A stretch of DNA of 64,000 bases, taken from positions 62,001-126,000 of the forward strand of contig NZ_PVTV01000016.1 of the NCBI RefSeq assembly GCF_003003055.1, in the 5' to 3' direction. Shown here in pieces: positions 19,346 to 29,387 of the stretch (position 1 is its first letter; each line of letters starts with the position of its first letter). Under the pieces are notes generated by a model. The model ran no database searches. It had not been told where the DNA came from and saw only the letters and a program-made list of their open reading frames with translations. Origin of the DNA: Jezberella montanilacus (GTDB lineage Bacteria > Pseudomonadota > Gammaproteobacteria > Burkholderiales > Burkholderiaceae_B). Made by a program: the position numbers and the translations under genes.

Positions 19346-20242
19346 TTACTGCTCGGTCTTTAGGGTGCCAGTGTTTAAAAAATGCCAGGTTCGTGTGATG
19401 ACAATTTGATCAATTTGTTTACGCATTTCAGGGGTGAATGGCGCGAATGGGCCAGCTAAAGAGACGATTCTTTTGACTGATTGATTGAGAACCGCCTGGT
19501 TCGATGGCTTGTCGATTGTGATATCGATGACTTGACCGTTGGCGTTAATCGTAATGCTCGCTTGAAGTGAGCCGTATACGCGTTGGTTTGAATTGCCCGG
19601 ATAGAATTGAGTGCCTGTTTTTTCTATCCCGCTTCGCCATTGATCCACGTAGCTGGCGAATTGGTGAGCCTTGGTCGAAGGTGCGTCAAAATGCTTGCGT
19701 GGCCGCGCATTGTATTCGCGCACCTGCTCTGACAGGACAGCCAGCTTAGCGTTGAGAAGCAGTTCAGCTTGATCCGTTTGGTCGTTGCCTGACGTGTTGT
19801 TGTTTTTGACAAAGCTCTCGGCTGATTTTGATTGTGAGACTCGTGCGGTGGATTCGAGCAGGGTTAACAACTCTGTCTGCTGTGCTTCAAGTTGAAGGCG
19901 TCGCTTGGTCATCGCGTCGATCACGATATTCTGCGCTTCCGTCCCGAGCTTAGCCTGGGTGCTTGAGGCGAATCCACCTGAGCCCTCCCCACCACCGTCT
20001 AAATTGACTTGAGCGAAAGCGGTTGGCGCCACGGGACTGCTCTCGGTCGATGCATTAACAAGCACCATCTCGAGTAACGGAGGGCTGGGGTCAGGCCTTT
20101 TGACAGAGTCCCGTTGCCAGGCCAGTACGGCGACATGCAATGCAATCGAGAACAGCAGCCCCCAGCGCATGAAGCGCTGTTGCGGCCGACCCAGCCACAG
20201 ATGCTTAGGACTGAGCTGGAGTTTCGCTAACATGGCTGACAT
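19346..20242 (-). CDS. TonB-like energy transducer family protein
   Basis: A 298-residue protein with one N-terminal membrane segment (about residues 27-42, LLFSIALHVAVLAW), a low-complexity periplasmic stretch, and a C-terminal TonB-like domain. In that domain, QRVYGSLQASITINANGQVIDITIDKPS matches the beta-strand core. TonB couples the proton-motive force to outer-membrane receptors through ExbB/ExbD, but no exbBD or receptor gene is visible here, and the proline-rich spacer is short. ATG 20242 overlaps the RNB gene by 38 nt; ATG 20233 is an alternative. It could instead be a TonB-domain protein for envelope assembly. Confidence 0.75.
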   Translation of the reverse strand: MSAMLAKLQLSPKHLWLGRPQQRFMRWGLLFSIALHVAVLAWQRDSVKRPDPSPPLLEMVLVNASTESSPVAPTAFAQVNLDGGGEGSGGFASSTQAKLGTEAQNIVIDAMTKRRLQLEAQQTELLTLLESTARVSQSKSAESFVKNNNTSGNDQTDQAELLLNAKLAVLSEQVREYNARPRKHFDAPSTKAHQFASYVDQWRSGIEKTGTQFYPGNSNQRVYGSLQASITINANGQVIDITIDKPSNQAVLNQSVKRIVSLAGPFAPFTPEMRKQIDQIVITRTWHFLNTGTLKTEQ

Positions 20243-22106
20243 ATCTGCAATCTAGTTCAAGACTTAACTCGTCTGCACCCAAAATATCAATCTGGACTGG
20301 CGTGCCACGCTCAAGTGTCGGCATACCTGAAAGACGAGTGACGAGCGGTGTTGCCGCTATCCTGATCAAATCGTCTTTCAGTACCGTCGCCTCGCTGCGT
20401 TCGATTCGCTGCTGTTTGAGCCATCTCAAACACCAGTAACGCTCCATGTTAGATTGGTGTTCGTTCCAGATGGCGTATTGCGCATCGAATGCGCCAATGA
20501 TGGCAAACAAATCGGCATCGCGTGGTTTAAACGGGGCAACCAGGGGCGCCGATATGCCGTGTTCAATCGCACAGATGAGTTGCCATTGATTAACTAGGTC
20601 AACGTAACGACGCAAGGGCGAGGTGCACCAGGCGTATTGCGCAACCCCGATGGCTTCATGAGGCAAGGCTTGTGTGCTCATCCTGACTCGGCCGGTTTGC
20701 TGTGAGCGATAGATGCCTGGCACCCCGCAAGCGTCAAGCAATCCGCCCCAGGTGCTGTTGGCCAAAATCATATATTCAGCCACGAGACGATCAAGGGGCG
20801 CATTGCGTGCACGTGGCTCGAGTCTCACAGGTGTGTCGGGGTTGTCGGCAGCGCCGTCGAGATAAAAGCTGTATTCGATTCGATTATTGTTTTCTGGTTT
20901 TCCCCGAACTTGCTCGCGTTTCGCTGCAAGGGCAAGGGCGACCGTCCAGAGCGGTCTGAGCCAATCGTTATAGGGCAGGTCAATATTCGGATCAGCGAGT
21001 GCGGCTTCGGTGATGGCAGAATCAAGTTCGTTATGGCGGAGGTTTTTTCTGACAATGACTTGCTCCACCTTGCTCTCGTGCTCAATCACGTCGCCAGATT
21101 GCGGGTCAATGGTGACATACAACGACAGCGCTGGGACGGCGGTCCCTTCATTTAATGAAAAAGCCTCAATAACTGGGTCGGGTTGCATGGGGATTTTGGC
21201 CCCGGGCATATACACAGTGGACATGCGCTGCCGCGCTAACTGATCCAGTTTGCTTCCCTTGGCAACGGCTAAGCCAGGCGCTGCAATATGAATCCCGACG
21301 CAAACGTGTCCATTAGCAAGTGTCGTGACTGATAGCGCGTCATCGATCTCGGTAGTCGTGATGTCATCCACTGAATAGGCGACCGCAGCCGAGACGGGTA
21401 GATTGTGTTCAATCCGGGGCAGTTCCACTGCCGGAAAGCCCACGCCTTGTGCAAAATTCATCGCTTCGAATTTGGCTTGATGCAGCGCGAGCGCGTGAGG
21501 CCAGGCGCCGAGCGTCAGGAGCAGCCGGTCAGGCGTTTGCTGTAGCTGTTTACAAGCGGCGTCGAAAGCCTTCCAGGTGAGCGAGTTCTTATCTGGTTTG
21601 GTGAGCAGAGTCAGTGCGGTCAAAGCAATTGGCTCAGGCAATTCGCCTGCAACCATTTGATCGACCCACTCTTGCAACTGATCCGCTTGTCGTTGTTTTT
21701 TTTCTTGCGCAGCAAGCGCGGCGGTCAGTATGTCGGGTGGGGCCGGGCGATAGCGGCCTTTGCCTTTGCGATGAAAATAAATCGGCGCTTCATGCAGCCT
21801 CAGGAGCAACCCAGTTTTTTCGACCGTGCTTGGGATATGCCCAAAATAATCCGCACCCAGGGTTTCAACGTCAAACTCTTCTTGCGGTGCGCATTCCCAG
21901 AGAAATTGGACATCGATGTCCTGCGCAAGCTGGTTGGCTAGCGGCATCAAGGAGTCAGGCGATGGGGCAGTAAAGTTAAAAATACAGTTATTGCGTTTGA
22001 TCTTGCTACGCTTGCCGCTGCTCGATTCAACTTGCAGTGTCGCGTCTGATTCGGACATGATGTGCCCGGTTTTGAACGCGCCGTCTTCTTCAAATAATAC
22101 GTACAT
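20205..22106 (-). CDS. RNB-domain exoribonuclease (RNase II/R family)
   Basis: A 633-residue hydrolytic 3'-5' exoribonuclease. The RNB catalytic signature is YSVDDITTTEIDDALSV (about residues 245-261), with its metal-binding Asp residues. It continues with GIHIAAPG and the later YMILANSTWG, plus ARNAPLDRLVAEYM and AQYAWCTSPLRRYVDLVNQ. The N-terminal cold-shock domains of RNase R are not evident, so this is a shorter RNase II-like form. It is encoded 13 nt after mpl in the same direction. Confidence 0.9.
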   Translation of the reverse strand: MYVLFEEDGAFKTGHIMSESDATLQVESSSGKRSKIKRNNCIFNFTAPSPDSLMPLANQLAQDIDVQFLWECAPQEEFDVETLGADYFGHIPSTVEKTGLLLRLHEAPIYFHRKGKGRYRPAPPDILTAALAAQEKKQRQADQLQEWVDQMVAGELPEPIALTALTLLTKPDKNSLTWKAFDAACKQLQQTPDRLLLTLGAWPHALALHQAKFEAMNFAQGVGFPAVELPRIEHNLPVSAAVAYSVDDITTTEIDDALSVTTLANGHVCVGIHIAAPGLAVAKGSKLDQLARQRMSTVYMPGAKIPMQPDPVIEAFSLNEGTAVPALSLYVTIDPQSGDVIEHESKVEQVIVRKNLRHNELDSAITEAALADPNIDLPYNDWLRPLWTVALALAAKREQVRGKPENNNRIEYSFYLDGAADNPDTPVRLEPRARNAPLDRLVAEYMILANSTWGGLLDACGVPGIYRSQQTGRVRMSTQALPHEAIGVAQYAWCTSPLRRYVDLVNQWQLICAIEHGISAPLVAPFKPRDADLFAIIGAFDAQYAIWNEHQSNMERYWCLRWLKQQRIERSEATVLKDDLIRIAATPLVTRLSGMPTLERGTPVQIDILGADELSLELDCRYVSHVSETPAQS

Positions 22107-22119
22107 TCAGATATCCGTC

Positions 22120-23490
22120 TTAGCCGTGCTTGGTGGCTAGTGTGTCAAGCAACCGGCGGTGTATGTCGGCGAAACCGCCATTGCTCATGATTAATATGTG
22201 GTCCCCAGGACGCGCTGAGTCTGTGATCGCGTGAATCAGCTCATCAATGTCGCCGTGGGCACTGGCTCGGTCACCAAGCGGGGCAAGGACTGCTCGTGGA
22301 TCCCATCCCAAGGAATGCTTGCCGCTCTTTTGACCAAAACAGAAAACCTTGTCGGCTTGTTGAAGGGCGTCAGGCAGGCGCGCCGCCATGGTCCCGAGTT
22401 TCATTGTGTTGGATCTCGGCTCGAGTACTGCCAAGATGCGGGCTGAACCGACTTGTCGGCGCAAGCCTTCGACTGTGGTTTGTATGGCAGTTGGATGGTG
22501 GGCAAAGTCGTCATAAACGGTGATTTCGTCAACGCATCCGCGCACTTCCATGCGTCTTTTTACACCGCCAAAGTTGCACAGTGCTGCGATGCCGGTTTCC
22601 AGGTCTATGCCAATATGGCGAGCAGCGGCGAGGGCGACCACGGCGTTAGATCGGTTGTGATCACCGGTCAGGTCCCATTTGATGGTGCCAACTGACGTCT
22701 CACCAAACTTGACCGTGAACGCTGTGGCGCTGATGGCTTCGCTGTGCAACGCGTCTGACAAGCCAACGCGAACCACCTTTGACCAACAACCGCGGGATAA
22801 GACGCGCTCTAGCGCCTGGTCGCCATCAGGGAGCACTATCCTGCCTTGCTCTGGAATGATGCGGACCAGATGGTGAAACTGAGTCTCAATCGCTGCGAGG
22901 TCGGAAAAAATGTCCGCATGATCGAATTCAAGGTTGTTCAAGATCGCTGTGCGAGGCCGATAGTGCACAAATTTCGATCGTTTATCGAAAAAGGCGGTGT
23001 CGTATTCGTCCGCCTCAATGACAAAATAAGGGGAGGCTGGGTCGTACAGAGCGGAAACCCCCAGATCGTTGGCCACGCCGCCGATCAGAAAATTCGGCGC
23101 TTTGCCGGCGTACCGCAAAATCCAGGTGAGCATGGCGCTCGTAGTGGTTTTGCCGTGGGTGCCCGCCACAGCAAGCACATGTTGCGTACTCAGGATGTTT
23201 TCGCCCAGCCATTGCGGGCCTGACGTATAAGGTAATCCTGCGTTTAAGATGGCTTCCATGAGGGGATTGCCACGGGTTACTACATTACCAATGACGAAAA
23301 GATCCGGCTTTAGGTCGAGTTGATCGGCCGCGAAGCCCTCGATCAACGCTATCCCTTGCTCTGATAGTTGTGTGCTCATGGGCGGGTAGACGCCAGCGTC
23401 GCAACCCGTTACGCGATGACCAGCGGCGCGTGCAATCAGGGCTAATCCGCCCATGAATGTGCCGCAAATTCCCAAAATGTGCAGATGCAT
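22120..23490 (-). CDS. mpl: UDP-N-acetylmuramate:L-alanyl-gamma-D-glutamyl-meso-diaminopimelate ligase
   Basis: Peptidoglycan recycling ligase (456 aa) that attaches recovered tripeptide to UDP-MurNAc. Mur-ligase motifs are present: the N-terminal loop HILGICGTFMGGLALIA, P-loop GTHGKTTT at residues ~110-117, NLEFDHADIF, and DDFAHHPTAI in the C-terminal domain. ATG 23490 is preceded at good spacing by AGGAGAG, which decides against the upstream GTG. It heads the minus-strand run mpl, RNB, TonB-like, aroE, lptG, apaH, and is divergent from the TlpA-like gene. Recycling is echoed by anmK at 62683. Confidence 0.95.
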   Translation of the reverse strand: MHLHILGICGTFMGGLALIARAAGHRVTGCDAGVYPPMSTQLSEQGIALIEGFAADQLDLKPDLFVIGNVVTRGNPLMEAILNAGLPYTSGPQWLGENILSTQHVLAVAGTHGKTTTSAMLTWILRYAGKAPNFLIGGVANDLGVSALYDPASPYFVIEADEYDTAFFDKRSKFVHYRPRTAILNNLEFDHADIFSDLAAIETQFHHLVRIIPEQGRIVLPDGDQALERVLSRGCWSKVVRVGLSDALHSEAISATAFTVKFGETSVGTIKWDLTGDHNRSNAVVALAAARHIGIDLETGIAALCNFGGVKRRMEVRGCVDEITVYDDFAHHPTAIQTTVEGLRRQVGSARILAVLEPRSNTMKLGTMAARLPDALQQADKVFCFGQKSGKHSLGWDPRAVLAPLGDRASAHGDIDELIHAITDSARPGDHILIMSNGGFADIHRRLLDTLATKHG

Positions 23491-23555
23491 AACCACTCTC
23501 CTGCTCGCATTGTAGAGTGAGTTCCTGTCACGAACATCCTAGTATGATCTGTCAG

Positions 23556-24125
23556 ATGAAGAAGCGGACAATCATTTTGGCGGTCACGGGGCTTGCAGTT
23601 GCTTTTGCCGCTGGCGGGTTTGCTTGGCGCGAGTCCTCGCGTGCGGCACCTCGGGCAAATCAAACGCTGAATAAGCCAGCAACGTCAGTAGCCAGCAAGA
23701 CTGAGGCCGCCCGAACGCTGTTTGCGAGCGCCTGGCCAGATGTGCAAGGACGCAGCGTCGCGATGCAAAGCTATTCGGGCAAGCCGTTGGTGGTGAACTT
23801 CTGGGCGACGTGGTGTGCGCCTTGTGTTGAAGAGATGCCAGCACTCGATACCATGGCCAAAGCGATGCCAGACGCCCAATTTGTCGGGATAGGGGTGGAT
23901 ACTAATAAAAACATAGTGGATTTTTTGGCTAAAATACCCGTCAGTTATCCGCTTTTAGTTGCAGGACACTCTGCCATCTCACTGGTGCAGCAGCTGGGAA
24001 ATCCTGCTGGTGGTCTGCCTTTTACCGTACTGGTTGACGCAAAAGGCAATGTAGTCGAGACTATATTGGGTCAAGTCAAGCTTGATGACCTCAGTCATAA
24101 AATCCAAGAATTGACCAGAAATTAA
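23556..24125 (+). CDS. TlpA/ResA-like thioredoxin family protein
   Basis: Envelope-anchored thiol-disulphide protein (189 aa). Residues 4-22 form a signal anchor (RTIILAVTGLAVAFAAGG). The thioredoxin fold follows, with active site WCAPC at C87/C90 in FWATWCAPCVEEMPALD. The cis-Pro segment is GGLPFTVLVDAKG. TlpA/ResA relatives reduce disulphides in the periplasm, for example during cytochrome c maturation; no cytochrome genes are nearby, so the partner is unknown. ATG 23556 (MKKRT) gives a standard signal and is preferred over the upstream starts. Confidence 0.9.
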   Translation: MKKRTIILAVTGLAVAFAAGGFAWRESSRAAPRANQTLNKPATSVASKTEAARTLFASAWPDVQGRSVAMQSYSGKPLVVNFWATWCAPCVEEMPALDTMAKAMPDAQFVGIGVDTNKNIVDFLAKIPVSYPLLVAGHSAISLVQQLGNPAGGLPFTVLVDAKGNVVETILGQVKLDDLSHKIQELTRN

Positions 24126-24200
24126 GAGACGTAATTAGACAAATCGACGGATTTAGCGTAAAAAGACGGCTGTTTTGTTAAATTGGCAGGGGTTGATGCA

Positions 24201-24635
24201 ATGGCTAAACAGATTCTTGTTGTGCACGGTCCAAATTTGAATCTACTTGGTACGCGCGAACCTGAAATTTATGGGCGGCTGACCCTCTCGGCGTTGAACG
24301 ACAGGCTGGTTGACTTGGCAACAGAGTCGGGTTGTACGCTGAATGCCTTTCAAAGTAATCACGAGGGTGCAATCGTGGATTGCATTCAAGGCGCGCGGCT
24401 TGATGGTACGAATTTTATTGTTATCAATGCAGGTGCTTATACCCACACCAGTGTAGCCATAAGAGATGCCCTGGCCGGTGTGGCGATACCCTTTGTCGAA
24501 GTGCATTTATCTAACGTGTACAAGCGTGAAGCATTTCGCCACCACTCTTATTTATCCGAACTGGCCATTGGTGTTGTGGCAGGTCTCGGTGCCGATGGTT
24601 ATGAGGCGGCGGTCAAAGTTGCTATTCGTCACTAG
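24201..24635 (+). CDS. aroQ: 3-dehydroquinate dehydratase, type II
   Basis: Type II dehydroquinase (144 aa), third step of the shikimate pathway. The N-terminal [18 protein letters not shown] includes the active-site Tyr. [27 protein letters not shown] and [19 protein letters not shown] carry the remaining catalytic and binding residues. ATG 24201 is preceded by CAGGGGT at a good distance. It lies directly before accB-accC, the aroQ-accB-accC order widely seen in proteobacteria. Confidence 0.97.
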   Translation: MAKQILVVHGPNLNLLGTREPEIYGRLTLSALNDRLVDLATESGCTLNAFQSNHEGAIVDCIQGARLDGTNFIVINAGAYTHTSVAIRDALAGVAIPFVEVHLSNVYKREAFRHHSYLSELAIGVVAGLGADGYEAAVKVAIRH

Positions 24636-24677
24636 TTCTCTCAATTTTGTTTCTCACAAATAGATACGGAATCAATT

Positions 24678-25124
24678 ATGGATCTTAGAAAATTAAAAAC
24701 CCTTATCGACCTGGTCGCTGAATCGGGCATTGCCGAGCTAGAGATTACCGAGGGTGAAGGTAAAGTCCGAATTGTTAAGTTTTCGCAAGCGAATCAGCCC
24801 GTTGCATATCAACCGGTGCCGATGGCAGCCGCACCGATGGCTGCGGCGCCTGCCGCTTCGCCCGCCAGTGTCGAGGTGCCAGTAGAAGCCGGCCATCATG
24901 TCAAAGCCCCCATGGTCGGTACCTTCTACCGAGCGTCTGGCCCTTCGGCCGCGCCATTTGTCGAGGTGGGTCAAGCGGTAAAAGAGGGTGATCCGCTTTG
25001 TATTATCGAAGCCATGAAATTGCTCAATGAGATCGAGGCCGACAAATCGGGTGTCATTAAAGAAATTCTGGTTCAAAACGGTGAGCCGGTTGAATATGGC
25101 CAGCCTTTGTTTGTGATTGCCTGA
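24678..25124 (+). CDS. accB: Acetyl-CoA carboxylase biotin carboxyl carrier protein
   Basis: BCCP subunit (148 aa) of acetyl-CoA carboxylase, the committing step of fatty acid synthesis. Residues 1-36 are the N-terminal subunit-binding part ([16 protein letters not shown]). An Ala/Pro-rich linker covers ~45-68, and a biotinyl domain carries the biotin site EAMKLLNE at K114. Only 1 nt separates its stop from the accC start, so the two are expected to be co-translated. Confidence 0.97.
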   Translation: MDLRKLKTLIDLVAESGIAELEITEGEGKVRIVKFSQANQPVAYQPVPMAAAPMAAAPAASPASVEVPVEAGHHVKAPMVGTFYRASGPSAAPFVEVGQAVKEGDPLCIIEAMKLLNEIEADKSGVIKEILVQNGEPVEYGQPLFVIA

Positions 25125-25125
25125 T

Positions 25126-26472
25126 ATGTTTGAAAAGATTCTGATCGCCAACCGAGGCGAAATTGCATTGCGGATTCAGCGCGCTTGCCGTGAGATGGGC
25201 ATTAAAACGGTGGTTGTGCACTCTGAAGCCGATCGCGATGCCAAATATGTCCGACTGGCAGACGAGTCTGTTTGTATTGGCCCGGCGGCATCAAAAGACA
25301 GCTATCTCAGCATGCCAGCCATTATTGCTGCGGCTGAAGTAACCGATTCTCAAGCCATCCACCCCGGCTATGGTTTCTTGTCAGAAAATGCTGATTTTGC
25401 CGAGCGGGTCGAGAAAAGTGGCTTCGTTTTTATTGGTCCACGGTCTGAGTCGATTCGTTTGATGGGCGATAAAGTCAGCGCCAAGCAGGCCATGATTGAG
25501 TCTGGCGTGCCGGTGGTGCCCGGTTCTCCCGGCGCCTTGCCCGACGATCCACAAGAGATTCTGCGCTTGGCTAACGCGGTTGGCTATCCGGTTATCGTCA
25601 AAGCAGCAGGCGGTGGTGGTGGGCGCGGCATGCGAGTGGTTCACACCGAGGCGGCTATGCTTACGGCAGTGACAACCACCAAGGCCGAGGCGGCGGCAGC
25701 GTTTAATAACCCTGAGGTTTATCTAGAGAAGTTTCTCGAAAATCCGAGACACATCGAAATTCAAGTATTAGCTGATGGCGAGAAGGCGGCGGTTTGGTTG
25801 GGCGAGCGTGACTGCTCAATGCAAAGGCGTCACCAGAAAGTCATTGAAGAAGCCCCAGCGCCCGGTATTGATAGAAAATTGATCGAAAAAATCGGTGAAC
25901 GTTGCGCTGAGGCTTGTCGTAAGATTCGATATCGTGGCGCGGGCACGTTTGAGTTTCTCTATGAAAACGGTGAGTTTTATTTCATTGAGATGAATACTCG
26001 GATTCAGGTCGAGCATCCCGTGACTGAATTAATCACCGGGATTGACTTGGTTCAGCAACAAATACTAATTGCTGCGGGTGAAAAATTCACCTTGCGCCAA
26101 AAAGATATTGGCTTCAAAGGTCACGCGGTCGAGTGTCGGATTAATGCTGAAGATCCTTTTACTTTTGTGCCGAGTCCTGGTCGTATTACCAACTGGCACA
26201 CGCCTGGCGGCCCAGGGGTGAGAATAGATTCGCATGCATTTAACGGGTATTTCGTGCCGCCCTACTATGACTCGATGATCGCCAAAGTGATTACTTACGG
26301 TGCGACACGTGAGCAGGCCATTGCACGCATGAACATTGCATTGTCTGAAATGGTTGTCGAGGGCATCAAGACCAATATCCCCTTGCATCGCGAACTCATG
26401 GTAGACGGCAAGTTTATTGCGGGTGGCACGAGCATTCATTATCTTGAACATAAGCTGGCAGAGCGTCCGTAA
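25126..26472 (+). CDS. accC: Acetyl-CoA carboxylase biotin carboxylase subunit
   Basis: ATP-grasp enzyme (448 aa) that carboxylates biotin on BCCP using bicarbonate. The sequence runs through the N-terminal domain ([17 protein letters not shown]), the glycine-rich ATP loop [11 protein letters not shown] (~159-169), [12 protein letters not shown], and [14 protein letters not shown] with the catalytic Glu and Arg. The C-terminal domain ends as usual. The start ATG 25126 follows the accB stop immediately. Confidence 0.98.
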   Translation: MFEKILIANRGEIALRIQRACREMGIKTVVVHSEADRDAKYVRLADESVCIGPAASKDSYLSMPAIIAAAEVTDSQAIHPGYGFLSENADFAERVEKSGFVFIGPRSESIRLMGDKVSAKQAMIESGVPVVPGSPGALPDDPQEILRLANAVGYPVIVKAAGGGGGRGMRVVHTEAAMLTAVTTTKAEAAAAFNNPEVYLEKFLENPRHIEIQVLADGEKAAVWLGERDCSMQRRHQKVIEEAPAPGIDRKLIEKIGERCAEACRKIRYRGAGTFEFLYENGEFYFIEMNTRIQVEHPVTELITGIDLVQQQILIAAGEKFTLRQKDIGFKGHAVECRINAEDPFTFVPSPGRITNWHTPGGPGVRIDSHAFNGYFVPPYYDSMIAKVITYGATREQAIARMNIALSEMVVEGIKTNIPLHRELMVDGKFIAGGTSIHYLEHKLAERP

Positions 26473-26480
26473 AGGGTTAT

Positions 26481-27386
26481 ATGCGTGAGTTGGTTTTTAG
26501 TTGCGCGGGCAGTGATGCAGACGTTCTGTCGGATGCCTTGCTTGAAGCGGGTGCGTTATCGATTAGCGTTGAAGATGCGGATCTCAATACCGAAATCGAA
26601 AAACCGATGTTTGGTGAGCCCGGTAGCGAACCTAATCTTGACGGCTGGGATCGCATTCAGTTAATCGTGCTGCTTGCTGATGGCGTTGATCCCCAACAAT
26701 TGCTTGAACAAGTGCAGGCGGAGACCGATTACTCTTTTGCGCAAACCGTGACATCACTCAGAGAGGTGCCAGACGCTGACTGGGTTAGATTGACTCAATC
26801 ACAGTTCGGTCCGATCACGGTTGGTGAGAAGGTGCTGATCGTGCCGAGCTGGCATGCGGACCAGATGCCGACAACGCCTGTCGCAGGCCAGATAGCGATA
26901 CAGCTAGATCCCGGTTTGGCATTTGGGACTGGTAGTCATCCCACTACGCATTTGTGTCTTGAGTGGCTCGCAAGCGAGCTGTCGGCCGACGCAACAGTAC
27001 TCGATTACGGTTGCGGCTCTGGGATTCTCGCGATTGCTGCTCGCTTGCTGGGCGCGGGTGCGACGATTGGTGTCGATATTGATGAGCAAGCCGTCGAAGC
27101 AACCAGAGATAATGCGCTGGTCAACCGTGTTACCGTCAACGCCATGTTGCCAGACGCGCTTTTAGATGGGACATTTGACGTAGTGGTTGCAAATATTTTG
27201 TCTAATCCACTAAAAGTATTAGCGCCGATGTTGGCGGGTCGAGTGCGCTCAGGCGGGCATTTGATTTTGTCTGGCGTGCTCGAAAGACAGACAGAGGAAG
27301 TGAGCCAAGCTTACGCGCCCTGGCTCGAGCTGCATATTTGGCAGGCCCGCGATGGCTGGGTTTGTTTAACAGGCGTTAAACCTTAA
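26481..27386 (+). CDS. prmA: Ribosomal protein L11 methyltransferase
   Basis: SAM-dependent enzyme (301 aa) trimethylating ribosomal protein L11. The N-terminal substrate-recognition domain (residues 1-~60) precedes the methyltransferase core. There, LDPGLAFGTGSHPTT and the SAM motif VLDYGCGSGILAIAA are followed by the acidic ribose contact VDIDEQAVEAT and the catalytic-loop VVANILSNPL. It is 8 nt after accC, a common order. Confidence 0.97.
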   Translation: MRELVFSCAGSDADVLSDALLEAGALSISVEDADLNTEIEKPMFGEPGSEPNLDGWDRIQLIVLLADGVDPQQLLEQVQAETDYSFAQTVTSLREVPDADWVRLTQSQFGPITVGEKVLIVPSWHADQMPTTPVAGQIAIQLDPGLAFGTGSHPTTHLCLEWLASELSADATVLDYGCGSGILAIAARLLGAGATIGVDIDEQAVEATRDNALVNRVTVNAMLPDALLDGTFDVVVANILSNPLKVLAPMLAGRVRSGGHLILSGVLERQTEEVSQAYAPWLELHIWQARDGWVCLTGVKP

Positions 27387-27398
27387 AAGGGCGTAGCA

Positions 27399-28385
27399 AT
27401 GAGTCTCGTCACGCGCTGCCCAAAGTGTCAAAGTGCTTTTTTAGTTGTCCTTGATCAATTGCGTTTGCACGAAGGCTTGGTGCGCTGTGGTAACTGCGCG
27501 TACGTCTTTGACGGCTTCGCCACACTTGAGACGGATTTGCCTACCCTGACCAGGCCTGCTCCGCTGGATGAACCCCTGCAGCCTGTGACGATGGCGTCGA
27601 CTCAGCCAGAGAGCAACGCGCCTAATGTCATTCGGTATCGGCCAGAGCCTGAACCTGAAAACGAAGTTGAGCCTGACTGGACGCACCAAACCACACAATT
27701 TGGTGAGCCGATTTTGAGGGCGGATCCGACGAGCGAGGATTTAATCCGTGCCGGTCGTGCCAGTGAACATCACACCAATGAAGATCCAGTTCTCAGGGCC
27801 ATTGAGAATGATGGAAGATTTGGTCAAGCTCCTGCTCTGAAAAAGCGCCAGAAAACTGAGTTCGCTTTCGATGATGAAAATAGTCCGCCAGCTGTTGTTG
27901 CGCGTATTTTGTGGGCTCTCGGTATTTTTGCGGCGACAGTTCTTTTATTAGGACAGCTGGTCTTTGTTTTTCGCAACGATATTGCTCAAGCGGTGCCGCA
28001 GCTACGCCCAGCTTTGACTGAGCTGTGTAGCAAGCTCAAGTGCGAGGTCGGCTACAGCCAACGGATTGAGAGAATTACCATTGACTCGACCTCCTTGCAG
28101 CTGGCAAACGGCTCAGCCGCGGATGGTCAAACCAGTTCGTTCAATTTTTTATTTACCATGCGCAACCGCTATGATCAGAAGCAGCCGTGGCCTAATCTGG
28201 TTCTGTCGTTAAAAGATGCGTCCGGCACGGTAGTGGTGCGCAAGGTTGTCGCTCACTATCAATATCTTCCCCCGAGTTTGCTCGACCAACCGTTTGATAA
28301 GGGCCAAGAGGTTAACTTGACCTTGCCTTTGACTGTAAATGGTTTGCAAATAAGCGGCTTCCTACTTGATAAGTATTTTCCTTGA
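27399..28385 (+). CDS. Zinc-ribbon (MJ0042-type) DUF3426 membrane protein
   Basis: A 328-residue protein with an N-terminal zinc ribbon (C7-x2-C10 and C30-x2-C33, in TRCPKCQSAF and LVRCGNCAYVF). A long charged linker follows, then one membrane helix near residues 168-190 (ILWALGIFAATVLLLGQLVF), and a C-terminal DUF3426 domain of about 130 residues. The function of the family is unknown. Neighbours prmA (12 nt) and the PfkB kinase (7 nt) match Burkholderiales synteny as I recall it. The C-terminal domain is predicted to be periplasmic from the single helix. Confidence 0.88.
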   Translation: MSLVTRCPKCQSAFLVVLDQLRLHEGLVRCGNCAYVFDGFATLETDLPTLTRPAPLDEPLQPVTMASTQPESNAPNVIRYRPEPEPENEVEPDWTHQTTQFGEPILRADPTSEDLIRAGRASEHHTNEDPVLRAIENDGRFGQAPALKKRQKTEFAFDDENSPPAVVARILWALGIFAATVLLLGQLVFVFRNDIAQAVPQLRPALTELCSKLKCEVGYSQRIERITIDSTSLQLANGSAADGQTSSFNFLFTMRNRYDQKQPWPNLVLSLKDASGTVVVRKVVAHYQYLPPSLLDQPFDKGQEVNLTLPLTVNGLQISGFLLDKYFP

Positions 28386-28392
28386 GGCAAAG

Positions 28393-29331
28393 ATGGCAAC
28401 ACCCGTTTTGATTTGTGGCTCGATTGCGTACGACACGATTGCTGTTTTTGAAGGCCGGTTCAAAGATCATATCCTTGCTGATCGGATTCATGCGCTGAAT
28501 GTCTCTTTCTTTGTACCGACCATGCGGCGTGATTTTGGTGGTTGCGCAGGCAACATTGCCTACAACCTCAAATTGCTTGGCGGAAACCCCATCCCAGTCG
28601 GTACCGTGGGTGACGATGCGATCGATTATTTGAAACGCTTCGAAAGTCTGGGAATCGATATTAGTCTGATTCAAAAACTACCTGATACCTTCACCGCACA
28701 ATGTTTCATCACCACAGATCAGGATGATAATCAGATTTCTTCTTTTCATCCTGGCGCAATGGGACGCTCAGCTGAGAACGATTTGTCTGGCCATCAAGCA
28801 CCTTGGGCGATTGTCGCACCTGACTCAAAAGACGGCATGATTGCCCACGCCAAGCGGCTTCATGCACAAGGCACGCCATTTATTTTTGATCTCGGGCAGG
28901 CTATGCCTTTGTTTGACGGAGCAGAAATTTCTGCAATGCTGGAACTTGCGTCGGCCATGACGGTCAATGACTATGAGGCGAGTGTTGTTGAGCAGCGTAC
29001 CGGCAAGTCGATGGAGGAACTGGCTCAAGGACTGGTTGCGATCGTGGTGACACGTGGTGCCGAGGGCGCTACCCTCTACACCAACGGGCAACAAGAGCAT
29101 ATCGCGGCTGTCAAGCCAACTGCGATCAGTGATCCAACCGGTTGTGGTGATGCCCATCGCGCTGGTTTGCTTTACGGATTGACGACCGGTTGGTCTTGGT
29201 CAGACGCCTGTAAGTTGGCAAGTCTGATGGGTTCGATCAAAATCGCCTCTCGCGGCCCCCAAAATCATGCACCGACGCGCGATGAAATTAGTAAACAACT
29301 GAAACATGAATTCGGATTGAGTTTAAATTAA
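28393..29331 (+). CDS. PfkB-family carbohydrate/nucleoside kinase
   Basis: Ribokinase-fold kinase (312 aa). The N-terminal motif LICGSIAYDTI and the glycine pair in GGCAGNIAYNLKLLGG bind the substrate. The C-terminal signature is DPTGCGDAHRAGLLYG, with GCGD in place of GAGD; the Asp is the catalytic base. This variant resembles adenosine-kinase-like members, but the substrate cannot be set from sequence. ATG 28393 is preceded by GAGGCAAAG. Its stop overlaps a spurious longer start of the next gene. Confidence 0.88.
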   Translation: MATPVLICGSIAYDTIAVFEGRFKDHILADRIHALNVSFFVPTMRRDFGGCAGNIAYNLKLLGGNPIPVGTVGDDAIDYLKRFESLGIDISLIQKLPDTFTAQCFITTDQDDNQISSFHPGAMGRSAENDLSGHQAPWAIVAPDSKDGMIAHAKRLHAQGTPFIFDLGQAMPLFDGAEISAMLELASAMTVNDYEASVVEQRTGKSMEELAQGLVAIVVTRGAEGATLYTNGQQEHIAAVKPTAISDPTGCGDAHRAGLLYGLTTGWSWSDACKLASLMGSIKIASRGPQNHAPTRDEISKQLKHEFGLSLN

Positions 29332-29387
29332 TGGATCACGATATCGCATATGATCGTGATCAAACCAGAGTAGGAGGTACCCGTTTT

